Below, piece by piece: positions 1 to 7,787 of a stretch of DNA of 18,559 nt (position 1 is the first letter of the stretch; each line of letters opens with the position of its first letter). Position numbers and translations under genes: made by a program. This stretch comes from GCA-2786165 sp964625775 (GTDB lineage: Bacteria > Pseudomonadota > Gammaproteobacteria > Legionellales > Legionellaceae). The stretch lies in the NCBI GenBank assembly GCA_964625775.1, contig CAZVEH010000046.1:1-18559 (forward strand). Direction: 5' to 3'. The notes beneath the pieces were generated by a model that was given only the letters and a program-made list of their open reading frames with translations, was not told the origin of the DNA and made no database searches.

Positions 1-12
1 AGTACCACACGA

Positions 13-50
13 CAGGAGATCCCTCGCTGCGCTCGGGATGACGTGGGGAG
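13..50. repeat. Dispersed palindromic (REP-like) repeat, copy 1
   Basis: The segment runs CAGGAGATCC..., then a variable GC-rich core, then GGATGACGTG and GGGGAG. The same outer frame returns at 13630-13680 with a different core. ATCCC (19-23) pairs with GGGAT (35-39), leaving an 11-nt GC-rich loop. Read on the minus strand it has the form GTCATCC...GGATCTCCTG, a type of intergenic palindrome known to be scattered through many bacterial genomes. It lies just upstream of the fabY gene. A function as transcript stabiliser, terminator or passive mobile repeat cannot be distinguished here. Confidence 0.7.
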
Positions 51-153
51 TTACTAACACTCAATTACTGATTCAAGCTTTGAACAGGTCTAGTTGACAG
101 ATCGAGGTTTGTCGACTACGATGCCACATTTTACCATAAGCATTCGGGTCAAA

Positions 154-1992
154 ATGATCAAACTACCTGTGATTGTTGGATTCGGCGGAATCAATGCCGC
201 AGGCCGTAGTTCCGGTTCACACAGCTACAAACGCATGATTTCTGATGTATTATCTGCATCTGAAATAGAAGCCACATGGCAAGATTTGGCTCATCGAATG
301 CAAATACCTGTAGAACCTCAAGCTTCAGATGAAACGATTGAAACTATCAAAGCGAATACACTGGTTCGACGTATCCATCAATACGACCCAGATCATGTGG
401 TCTGTCATCATAAAGCTACCCTAGAGCCCAGTGAACAACCCACTTCTGTGATTTTAAAACACCATAAACTCTCTTCATCCCTCTCAAGCCGGGCTCAAGT
501 TACTGACTTGCCTGATGCAATGGTTAAAGCGCATTTTGACGCCCCCTTGTCTATTTTAATCCCTGACACCAAAACGTCTGAAGTATCCAGTGCAGGCCAG
601 ATCCCACGGGGCTTTGACCCCGCAAGTTTATATCAATCACATCATCACCCCAGAGGATTGGCCTTGTCAATCTATGGTGCTTCCGATGCTTTGAATTCAC
701 TTGGATTTGAATGGGAAGATATTTTAAAACATGTAAAACCTGATGACATCGCTGTGTATGCTGGTTCTGGTTTATCTCAAGTTGACGACAATTCTTTGGG
801 TGGACTATTTCGTCAACCTTTGTGCGGCAATCGAGTGAACTCTAAAATGATGCCGTTATCTTTGGCTGAAATGCCTGCAGATTTTATCAACAGCTATGTG
901 ATTAACAGTGTCGGCAGTACCGGCAATAACGTCGGTGCCTGCGCATCTTTTTTATACAATTTACGCCAAGGTTGTCTTGATATTCAATATGGTAAAGCCA
1001 AAGTAGTCATTGTTGGCAACGCTGAAGCACCTGTGGTTTTTGATATCGTAGAAGGTTTTCGTGTGATGGGCGCCCTAGCCACAGATGAGAGTTTATGTGA
1101 GTTGGATCAGACCACCACTCCAAATCATCGCCGTGCTTGCCGACCTTTTTCAACCAATACAGGCTTTACTCTTGCTGAATCGGCACAGTTTTTCATATTG
1201 ATGGACGATCAACTCGCGCTGGACTTAGGCGCAACGATTTATGGCTCCGTGCCTGATACCTTTATCAATGCCGACGCGAATAAAAAATCGATTGCAAGCC
1301 CTGGTGTCGGAAACTATATCACCATGGCCAAAGCAACTGCTCTGGCCAAAGCCATTCTTGGTGACACAGGCTTACAACAAACTTATGTACAAGCCCACGG
1401 TACTGGCACTCCGCAGAACCGCACGTCGGAAAGTCATATTTTAAATGAAGTCGCCAAAACATTTGCAATTCAAAACTGGCCGGTCACAGCCATGAAATCC
1501 TATGTAGGACATTCCGTCAGTGTTGCAGGTGGTGATCAATTGGTAGCCAGTATGGGTGTATGGCAATACGGTTGGATTCCTGGTATTAGGACTATTGATC
1601 ATATTGCAGCAGACGTACACCGCTCAAATCTTAATATTTTGATGGATCACCAGTCAGTTCAAGACAATCCTATGCAAGCGGTTATCATTAATTCTAAAGG
1701 GTTTGGTGGAAACAACGCAACATCGTTGGTTCTGTCGCCTCAAAAAACGCTTGAAATGCTTACGATTCGCCACGGAAAAGACAAAATAAAATCGTACTGG
1801 AAGAAAAACGAACCTATTGCTGCCCACCAAGCTGCAGTGGATGCTCAAACCTGTCAAGGCAAAGAGCGCATCATATACACGTTCGGGCAAGCAATGATGG
1901 ATCATACCGATGTCAGTCTTACCCAGACCAGTATTCGCTTATCTGAGTTTGAACAGGCCATTGACTTGCCAACAGTTAATCCCTATGGATAA
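154..1992 (+). CDS. fabY: FabY-type beta-ketoacyl-ACP synthase
   Basis: This is a thiolase-fold ketoacyl synthase of 612 aa, much longer than FabB/FabF (about 410 aa) but matching the roughly 630-aa FabY family of Pseudomonas. FabY condenses acetyl-CoA with malonyl-ACP and so starts fatty acid synthesis in the cytosol. All catalytic residues are visible: Cys263 in NVGACASF, His415 in QAHGTGT and His453 in YVGHSVSVAGG. The N-terminus LPVIVGFGGINAAGRSS fits the family start, which favours ATG 154, preceded by a weak GGG, over the in-frame TTG at 94 or ATG at 121. The N-terminal part up to about residue 200 carries the family-specific insertions. The stop overlaps the convergent nemA-like gene by 10 bp. 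The enzyme class is very likely; the FabY subgroup rests on length and N-terminal resemblance. It could instead be another stand-alone KS of secondary lipid metabolism. Confidence 0.78.
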   Translation: MIKLPVIVGFGGINAAGRSSGSHSYKRMISDVLSASEIEATWQDLAHRMQIPVEPQASDETIETIKANTLVRRIHQYDPDHVVCHHKATLEPSEQPTSVILKHHKLSSSLSSRAQVTDLPDAMVKAHFDAPLSILIPDTKTSEVSSAGQIPRGFDPASLYQSHHHPRGLALSIYGASDALNSLGFEWEDILKHVKPDDIAVYAGSGLSQVDDNSLGGLFRQPLCGNRVNSKMMPLSLAEMPADFINSYVINSVGSTGNNVGACASFLYNLRQGCLDIQYGKAKVVIVGNAEAPVVFDIVEGFRVMGALATDESLCELDQTTTPNHRRACRPFSTNTGFTLAESAQFFILMDDQLALDLGATIYGSVPDTFINADANKKSIASPGVGNYITMAKATALAKAILGDTGLQQTYVQAHGTGTPQNRTSESHILNEVAKTFAIQNWPVTAMKSYVGHSVSVAGGDQLVASMGVWQYGWIPGIRTIDHIAADVHRSNLNILMDHQSVQDNPMQAVIINSKGFGGNNATSLVLSPQKTLEMLTIRHGKDKIKSYWKKNEPIAAHQAAVDAQTCQGKERIIYTFGQAMMDHTDVSLTQTSIRLSEFEQAIDLPTVNPYG

Positions 1993-3086
1993 CGAAAACA
2001 GGGATAATCCGTATATCCTTTTTCACCTCCACCATAAAAAGTGGACGGATCCGGTTGATTCAATGGCAGGTTATCTGCCAAACGTTGAACCAAATCTGGA
2101 TTCGCAATGAACGGCTTGCCAAAAGCAACCAAATCCGCATAACCACTCTGGATTGCTTCTAAAGCTTTTTGGCGATCATACCCGTTGTTAACCATCCATG
2201 CACCGCGAAATTTTGCACGCAGTGCCTGATAATCGAATCCCTCAGCTACTTCGCGCGAACCGCCTGTGATTCCTTCGATCATATGAACATAGGCCAAATG
2301 CGATTTGTCGAGCTCTTCAATCAATTCTTGATACAACGGATAGGGTGCACTGTCTATGGCCCCATTAGAGGTACTCACAGGAGACAAGCGAATCCCTATA
2401 CGCTGAGCACCAATCTCATAGATAACAGCAGACACAACTTCAAGCGCAAAACGCAGGCGATTTCTAATGGAACCACCATAGAGATCTGTGCGCCGATTGG
2501 AGGCATCAGAGATAAATTGTTGAATCAAGTAACCATTGGCGGCATGAATTTCAACGCCGTCAAACCCTGCATCGATGGCAGATTTAGCCGCATAAGCATA
2601 GTCATCGACAATAAGAGGTATTTCATAATCTCTCAATGACCTTGGCGTGCCGAGTTCAGCAAATTTTCCGGTTTCGATAATGGTTTTAGAACCCGCGGGC
2701 GGTGGAATGGCTGAAGGCGCTACAGGCAACTGACCGTTCGGTTGTAAAGACGGATGAGAAAACCGACCAACATGCCACAACTGTGCAAAAATTCTCCCAT
2801 TACGTGCATGTACTGCATCTGTTACCAATTTCCATCCCGCGATTTGCTCCGCTGAATAGATGCCTGGCGTCCATGCATAGCCTTTTGCCGTTGCAGAGAT
2901 TTGAGTAGCTTCAGAGATAATAAGACCTGCTGTTGCACGCTGTTGATAGTACGTTGCATTCAATGCATGAGGCGCATCACTTCCCGGTAAGGCACGACTC
3001 CTAGTCAAGGGCGCCATTACAATTCGAGAAGACAACCTCAGACCTGCTAAATCATAAGGCTCAAATAACGTAGAAACATCATCCAT
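1983..3086 (-). CDS. nemA: Old yellow enzyme family FMN oxidoreductase (NemA-like)
   Basis: This 367-aa protein is a single TIM-barrel flavoprotein of the NADH:flavin oxidoreductase/N-ethylmaleimide reductase family, whose members reduce activated alkenes, N-ethylmaleimide or nitro compounds with NAD(P)H through bound FMN. The opening LFEPYDLAGLRLSSRIVMAPLTR is the usual FMN-binding first strand. The substrate-binding and proton-donor motif is HAANGYLIQQF with His181, Asn184 and Tyr186, followed by the RTDLYGGS motif near 199-206. FGKPFIANPDLV (322-333) is the phosphate-binding region, and GYTDYP near the C-terminus is typical. Length is normal for the family. The ATG at 3086 has no clear Shine-Dalgarno sequence. 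It is transcribed towards fabY, overlapping it by 10 bp, and divergently from secA. The exact substrate is unknown; a detoxification role is inferred from the family. Confidence 0.85.
   Translation of the reverse strand: MDDVSTLFEPYDLAGLRLSSRIVMAPLTRSRALPGSDAPHALNATYYQQRATAGLIISEATQISATAKGYAWTPGIYSAEQIAGWKLVTDAVHARNGRIFAQLWHVGRFSHPSLQPNGQLPVAPSAIPPPAGSKTIIETGKFAELGTPRSLRDYEIPLIVDDYAYAAKSAIDAGFDGVEIHAANGYLIQQFISDASNRRTDLYGGSIRNRLRFALEVVSAVIYEIGAQRIGIRLSPVSTSNGAIDSAPYPLYQELIEELDKSHLAYVHMIEGITGGSREVAEGFDYQALRAKFRGAWMVNNGYDRQKALEAIQSGYADLVAFGKPFIANPDLVQRLADNLPLNQPDPSTFYGGGEKGYTDYPCFRYP
2002..2023 (+). terminator. Possible weak intrinsic terminator for fabY
   Basis: GGATA (2002-2006) and TATCC (2014-2018) form a short hairpin with a 7-nt loop, followed directly by five T residues. 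It begins 10 bp after the fabY stop and lies within the 3' coding end of the convergent oxidoreductase gene. The five-pair stem is AT-rich and weak, so termination here is only a possibility. Confidence 0.3.
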
Positions 3087-3146
3087 GATTGCTAACTTTA
3101 GAGTATAAGTAAAATAATTCTAACTCAAAAATAAAAAAAATACCTC

Positions 3147-3168
3147 AGTCAACTAAAAAAACTTGACT
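3147..3168. promoter_or_regulatory. Inverted repeat between nemA-like gene and secA
   Basis: AGTCAA (3147-3152) and TTGACT (3163-3168) form a perfect 6-bp inverted repeat around a 10-nt A-rich spacer, in the middle of the 150-bp divergent intergenic region. Each arm resembles a -35 hexamer, one facing each gene. No -10 hexamer at standard spacing is convincing for either. A second TTGACG lies at 3187-3192 in front of secA, and TATACT (3107-3102 on the minus strand) may serve the nemA-like gene. It could be an operator or a divergent promoter pair. Confidence 0.3.
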
Positions 3169-3236
3169 CAAGTTTTTAATAGTATTTTGACGGGTTTTTT
3201 AGTACATTAGACTTTTTAAAATACTATTCAGGACTT

Positions 3237-5936
3237 ATGATCAATACTTTTATTAAGAAAATTTTCGGCAGTCGCAACGAGCGGACCTTGCAACGTCTCG
3301 GAAAAATTGTTCATACTATCAACGCATTAGAATCAGACATGCAAGCCCTTAGTGATACAGCGCTAGCTGCTAAGACTGCTGAATTCAAAGCACGTTTGAC
3401 CCAGGGAGAAACCCTGAACGATTTGCTGCCCGAAGCATTTGCCGTAGTACGTGAAGTATCACGACGTACGTTAGGATTGCGCCACTTTGATGTACAGCTT
3501 ATTGGCGGCATGATCTTGCATGAAGGGAAAATTGCTGAAATGCGCACAGGGGAAGGAAAAACCTTGGTTGCGACCTTGCCAGCTTATTTAAATGCCCTAT
3601 CTGGGCATGGCGTTCATGTGGTGACAGTTAATGATTATTTGGCCAAACGCGATAGTCAATGGAAGCGTCCTATTTTTGAATTTTTGGGATTAACCGTAGG
3701 TGTTATTTATCCAGATATGCCGTTTGCCGATAAAAAAACTGCTTATCGCTGTGATGTTGTTTATGGCACAAATAACGAATTTGGGTTTGATTATTTACGT
3801 GACAATATGGCATTCAGCGCTGACGAAAAAGTGCAGCATACATTAAATTTTGCCATTATCGATGAAGTAGACTCTATTTTGATCGATGAAGCTCGTACAC
3901 CCTTGATTATTTCGGGTGCGGCTGAAGATAGCTCCGCCTTGTACAGAAAAATCAATGAACTGATTCCCAGACTGGTTTTACAAAACACAGATGAGGATCA
4001 AGGGGATTACACAATTGATGAAAAACAAAAACAAGCTTATTTGACCGAATTGGGTCATCAGCATATAGAAGACTTGTTAACCGAACATGGGTTGCTCACA
4101 CCTGGTGATAGCCTTTACCATGCCAGCAATATCCAACTGATGCATCATGTGAATGCAGCACTGCGCGCTCACACCATGTATCATCGCGACGTTGAATATA
4201 TTGTGCAAAACAATCAAGTTGTCATCGTGGATGAGCATACAGGTCGTACAATGCCAGGCAGACGTTGGTCAGATGGATTGCATCAAGCCGTAGAAGCCAA
4301 AGAAAGCGTGGACATTCAAAATGAAAATCAGACGCTAGCTTCCATAACCTTTCAAAACTTTTTTAGACTGTATCAAAAATTATCCGGAATGACTGGAACC
4401 GCAGATACCGAAGCATATGAATTTCAGCAGATTTATCATCTTGAAGTAGTGGTGATTCCAACAAATCGCCCGATGCTCCGCCAAGATCAATCTGATTTGG
4501 TGTATTTGACTCAGGATGATAAATACCAAGCTGTCATCGAAGACGTGAAACTGTGTGTGGCCAGACAACAACCTGTACTGGTAGGCACAGCATCTATTGA
4601 GGCATCTGAATTACTCAGTCATATGCTTACCAAAGCCAAAATCAAACATCAGGTCTTAAATGCCAAGTTCCACGAAAAAGAAGCGCATATCATTGCTGAA
4701 GCAGGACGACCTGGCATTGTCACCATTGCCACAAATATGGCTGGACGAGGCACCGATATCGTTTTAGGCGGTAGCCTGAAATCAGATTTGGCGGCATTAG
4801 GAGAAAATGCGTCCGAAGAGCAAATCGCGCAAGTCAAAGCAGATTGGAAACTTCGTCACGAAGCAGTACTCCAAGCTGGCGGTTTACGTATTATTGGCTC
4901 TGAGCGACATGAGTCTCGCCGTATTGACAACCAATTGCGTGGACGCGCGGGACGCCAAGGTGATCCAGGTAGTACGCGCTTTTATTTGTCTCTAGATGAT
5001 AATTTGATGCGTATTTTTGCTTCTGAAAGAGTTGCAAGCATCATGCGTCGTTTGGGCATGCAAGCAGGAGAACCTATTGAGCATAATCTGGTAACCAAAG
5101 CCATTGAAAATGCACAACGAAAACTCGAAGGACACCACTTCGACATTCGCAAGCAATTATTAAGCTATGACAATGTTGCCAATGACCAACGCAAGGTGGT
5201 TTACTCCCAAAGAGCAACCATTATGTCCATGTCTGATCCCCATATTGCAGTCGAATCGATGAGTGCTGATGTGCTTGACACAATAGTTCATCATTTCTTG
5301 CCACCGCAAAGCCTTGAAGATCAATGGGACATTACTGGTTTGACTACAGCATTGGCCGAAGATTTTCGTATCCACGCGCCGATTCAGGCTTGGTGTGACG
5401 AAGATCATGCGATTCAAATAGAGCACATCAAAGAAAAAATCGGACAACTGTTCCAGGCTTGCTTTGAAGAAAAACAAGCTCTCTTGGGTCCAGACATGAT
5501 GCAGTCTTTTGAAAAATCCATTATTTTACAAAGTTTAGACACGCACTGGCGAGAACATTTGGCGGCAATGGATCATTTGCGACAAGGCATTCATTTGCGA
5601 GGCTACGCGCAAAAAGATCCAAAGCAGGAGTATAAGCGCGAATCTTTTGAGTTGTTTACAGCAATGCTTGAAGCTTTAAAATATGAAATAGTGAAACTGA
5701 TCACGTCGGTTGAAATCAGTTCTGCAGATGATTTAGAGCAGGTCGAGGCACAAAGACGTGCAGAGACAGCAACCAAATTAGAATTGATTCACAATGATCC
5801 AAATGCGGAAGAACAAGAGTATGCCACAAGCTCTACTGTAACATTCCGGCATGAAGAACGTAAAATTGGGCGCAATGATCTCTGCCATTGCGAGTCTGGT
5901 AAAAAATACAAGCATTGCCATGGTCGTCTCACATGA
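3237..5936 (+). CDS. secA: Protein translocase ATPase SecA
   Basis: This is the SecA motor, which binds preproteins and drives them through SecYEG at the inner membrane by ATP hydrolysis. The 899 aa are close to the 901 aa of E. coli SecA and the numbering is collinear. Walker A is MRTGEGKT with Lys108, and the DEAD-like Walker B begins at Asp209 in DEVDSILIDEARTP. The preprotein-binding region follows at about 225-375. The second nucleotide-binding fold includes TNMAGRGTDIVLGG and the arginine-rich QLRGRAGRQGDPGS motif. The helical scaffold and wing domains come after it. The C-terminal zinc/SecB-binding tail is present (CHCESGKKYKHCHG), with Glu where most SecA proteins have Gly after the second Cys. 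ATG 3237 has AGGA a few bases upstream. The stop overlaps the mutT start (ATGA). Confidence 0.98.
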   Translation: MINTFIKKIFGSRNERTLQRLGKIVHTINALESDMQALSDTALAAKTAEFKARLTQGETLNDLLPEAFAVVREVSRRTLGLRHFDVQLIGGMILHEGKIAEMRTGEGKTLVATLPAYLNALSGHGVHVVTVNDYLAKRDSQWKRPIFEFLGLTVGVIYPDMPFADKKTAYRCDVVYGTNNEFGFDYLRDNMAFSADEKVQHTLNFAIIDEVDSILIDEARTPLIISGAAEDSSALYRKINELIPRLVLQNTDEDQGDYTIDEKQKQAYLTELGHQHIEDLLTEHGLLTPGDSLYHASNIQLMHHVNAALRAHTMYHRDVEYIVQNNQVVIVDEHTGRTMPGRRWSDGLHQAVEAKESVDIQNENQTLASITFQNFFRLYQKLSGMTGTADTEAYEFQQIYHLEVVVIPTNRPMLRQDQSDLVYLTQDDKYQAVIEDVKLCVARQQPVLVGTASIEASELLSHMLTKAKIKHQVLNAKFHEKEAHIIAEAGRPGIVTIATNMAGRGTDIVLGGSLKSDLAALGENASEEQIAQVKADWKLRHEAVLQAGGLRIIGSERHESRRIDNQLRGRAGRQGDPGSTRFYLSLDDNLMRIFASERVASIMRRLGMQAGEPIEHNLVTKAIENAQRKLEGHHFDIRKQLLSYDNVANDQRKVVYSQRATIMSMSDPHIAVESMSADVLDTIVHHFLPPQSLEDQWDITGLTTALAEDFRIHAPIQAWCDEDHAIQIEHIKEKIGQLFQACFEEKQALLGPDMMQSFEKSIILQSLDTHWREHLAAMDHLRQGIHLRGYAQKDPKQEYKRESFELFTAMLEALKYEIVKLITSVEISSADDLEQVEAQRRAETATKLELIHNDPNAEEQEYATSSTVTFRHEERKIGRNDLCHCESGKKYKHCHGRLT

Positions 5937-6340
5937 AGGTAGCGATTGCGCTCATTTACAATTCAGCGCAGCAGATTTTGATCACAAAACGTGCTGCTAA
6001 TATCCCCCACGGAGGGTTCTGGGAATTTCCTGGGGGAAAACTAGAGCGCGAAGAAACACCCGAAACAGCGCTTGTGCGCGAGATCAAAGAAGAAGTCGGA
6101 TTGAATATCATTCAATACGATTTTTTATCAAGAATAGATGAACGACGTGAGAATGATATCCTCTCATTGTTTGTGTTTATCATTCATCAATTTCAAGGCG
6201 AAGCCATGAAACTGGAGTCGCAACAAGACTTACTCTGGGTCAACATCAAAGAATTACGCCAATTTCAGTTTCCAGCAACCAATCATAAAATTCTGAGTTG
6301 GATCGAAGATCATTTTCAACACCAATATAACACAGACTAA
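5933..6340 (+). CDS. mutT: 8-oxo-dGTP diphosphatase MutT (Nudix hydrolase)
   Basis: This 135-aa cytosolic Nudix enzyme is predicted to hydrolyse oxidised dGTP to the monophosphate and so prevent A:T to C:G transversions. The Nudix box is perfect: Gly35, five residues, Glu41, seven residues, then REIKEEVGL (49-57), which supplies the metal-binding glutamates. PHGGFWEFPGGK just before it is the MutT-type nucleotide-binding loop, and the length is close to E. coli MutT (129 aa). ATG 5933 overlaps the secA stop as ATGA, so translation is probably coupled; an in-frame ATG at 5915 lies deeper inside secA and is less likely. The secA-mutT order is common in gammaproteobacteria. The fused thiamine-phosphate synthase-like domain found in some MutT homologues is absent here. 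Confidence 0.92.
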   Translation: MKVAIALIYNSAQQILITKRAANIPHGGFWEFPGGKLEREETPETALVREIKEEVGLNIIQYDFLSRIDERRENDILSLFVFIIHQFQGEAMKLESQQDLLWVNIKELRQFQFPATNHKILSWIEDHFQHQYNTD

Positions 6341-6442
6341 ATAGTTACGAACCGCAGCCCTTGTTCACATATGCAAATCCAGAACATCTGGTCATTAGAC
6401 TCACTAACCAGTGAAAAGCGCGTTGGTTATTCGAATGTTATC

Positions 6443-6471
6443 TTGTGCATTTGGTCAATCACCAGTATGAT
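6443..6471 (+). promoter_or_regulatory. Putative sigma70 promoter for dapA
   Basis: TTGTGC (6443-6448) is followed after exactly 17 bp by TATGAT (6466-6471), 29 bp before the dapA ATG. The -10 matches five of six consensus positions but the -35 is weak. The 160-bp gap between mutT and dapA also holds a small perfect hairpin (CCAGA/TCTGG at 6379-6391) without a T-run. A separate promoter would let dapA be expressed apart from secA-mutT. Confidence 0.4.
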
Positions 6472-6500
6472 TATTCTCATGTTATCCCTTTGGAAAAACC

Positions 6501-7385
6501 ATGTTTCATGGAAGCATTGTTGCGTTGATCACACCTTTATTAGATGATCAAATTGATGAGGAGCGTCTACGCGAGTTGGTGGAATATCATATTAAAAATG
6601 GCACACATGCCATTGTAGCTGCTGGTACCACGGGCGAATCTGGCACATTAACACTTCAAGAGCAAATTTTAGTCATTAAAACAGTGATAGACCAAGCCAA
6701 AGAACGCATCCCGGTGATTGCTGGAACCGCAAAAAATGCGACCAAGGAATGTATTCATCTAACCCATACAGCTATGGAGTTAGGCGCGCATGCCGCTCTG
6801 ATCATGACACCGGCCTATATCAAACCCACACAAGAAGGATTGTACCAACATTATCGTGCTGTTGCCGAAGCTGTGGCCATACCGATTATTTTATACAATG
6901 TCCCCAGCCGAACAGGCTGTGATTTATTACCAGAAACAGTAGCCCGACTCAGCGCTATTTCAAATATCGTGGGGATCAAAGAAGCTACGGGTCAGTTAAC
7001 ACGGTTACAGCAATTATTGTCCATCGGACATGCTTCGATAGATATTTATAGTGGCGACGATATCACTGCCGCTGAATGGATGCTTGGCGGCGCCAAAGGT
7101 GTGATTTCAGTTACCGCTAATATCGCCCCCAAGCAGATGGCAAAATTATGCGATGCAGCCATTGACGACCAAAAAGAACTTTGTTTGAGCATCCAAGAAG
7201 AACTGATGCCTTTACATCAACATTTGTTTGTAGAAACCAACCCAATTCCGGTAAAATGGGCAGCTTATAAAATGGGACTCATCAATGATGAAATCCGACT
7301 CCCAATGACACATTTATCCGAACAGCACCGAGCTAGATTAGATGAGCTTTTGGTGAATTTAGATTTGATGCGTCTCACTGTTTAA
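6501..7385 (+). CDS. dapA: 4-hydroxy-tetrahydrodipicolinate synthase DapA
   Basis: DapA condenses pyruvate with aspartate semialdehyde, the first committed step to diaminopimelate (cell wall) and lysine. The 294 aa form a TIM barrel of normal length. The pyruvate-carboxylate loop AGTTGES is at 41-47, with Thr43 and Thr44. Tyr106 in MTPAY and Tyr132 in LYNVPSRTG are the catalytic tyrosines, Arg137 binds the aspartate semialdehyde carboxylate, and Lys160 in GIKEATG is the Schiff-base lysine. These positions are one residue off the E. coli numbering (Tyr107, Tyr133, Arg138, Lys161). ATG 6501 is preceded by GGA at a suitable distance. The lipoprotein gene starts 16 bp downstream, as in the dapA-bamC pairs of many gammaproteobacteria, so the two probably share a transcript. 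Confidence 0.96.
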   Translation: MFHGSIVALITPLLDDQIDEERLRELVEYHIKNGTHAIVAAGTTGESGTLTLQEQILVIKTVIDQAKERIPVIAGTAKNATKECIHLTHTAMELGAHAALIMTPAYIKPTQEGLYQHYRAVAEAVAIPIILYNVPSRTGCDLLPETVARLSAISNIVGIKEATGQLTRLQQLLSIGHASIDIYSGDDITAAEWMLGGAKGVISVTANIAPKQMAKLCDAAIDDQKELCLSIQEELMPLHQHLFVETNPIPVKWAAYKMGLINDEIRLPMTHLSEQHRARLDELLVNLDLMRLTV

Positions 7386-7401
7386 TGATAAGAGGTATAG
7401 A

Positions 7402-7653
7402 TTGAAAGCATTCATATGGGTAATTAGCGTGAGTAGCATGTTAACGGGTTGTCAATTTTTCTCGACTTCAGATTATGCGACCAATAACACCGACCAGTAT
7501 TTGAAAAGCCGCAACGGACCCGACCTAGTGATTCCCAAATCGCTGAATGACTCCAATATCAGTGACTTCTATCGCTTGCCTGACCAAACACAAGCAGCAA
7601 GGATTGGCATCACCCCACCTGTGGTTGCGGCAGATAAATCAGACGCATCCTGA
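7402..7653 (+). CDS. Short BamC/NlpB-like lipoprotein
   Basis: This small lipoprotein of 83 aa has a start fixed by an excellent Shine-Dalgarno sequence (AAGAGG at 7390-7395), five to six bases before the TTG at 7402. It begins with Lys-Ala and a hydrophobic signal, and the lipobox MLTGC puts the lipidated cysteine at residue 17. The rest is extended and polar (QYLKSRNGPDLVIPKSL, then FYRLPDQ and ITPPV). It resembles the unstructured N-terminal segment of BamC, which contacts BamD in the beta-barrel assembly machinery. The resemblance and the position directly after dapA, where bamC (nlpB) sits in many gammaproteobacteria, support a BamC relationship. The two C-terminal helix-grip domains of E. 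coli BamC (about 344 aa) are missing. It may be a minimal BamC or a lineage-specific lipoprotein. Confidence 0.72.
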   Translation: MKAFIWVISVSSMLTGCQFFSTSDYATNNTDQYLKSRNGPDLVIPKSLNDSNISDFYRLPDQTQAARIGITPPVVAADKSDAS

Positions 7654-7787
7654 CAGTCATTGGCTTAGGAATTTAAGGTATGTTAGGACTGGCCCCATCC
7701 GTCTTATGTAACAAATGCTAAGTCACAATTATATTTTATAGGTGAGTTGTGCTGTACGTGGATAAAAACGCCTTTAACAATTTGGAG

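Noticed and set aside
94..153. Longer N-terminus of the ketoacyl synthase from TTG 94 or ATG 121
   Set aside because: The extra residues do not fit the family start, and no Shine-Dalgarno sequence precedes either codon.
2169..2639. 156-codon open frame on the plus strand opposite the old yellow enzyme gene
   Set aside because: It is fully antisense to a clear enzyme, has no recognisable domain and no ribosome binding site.
5160..5477. 105-codon minus-strand frame inside secA
   Set aside because: It lies entirely within the well-conserved secA coding sequence and shows no protein family features.
7654..7787. Terminator or small RNA between the lipoprotein and fadL-like genes
   Set aside because: Only a 5-bp TTAAC/GTTAA pairing near 7774-7791 is visible, with no convincing stem or T-run.
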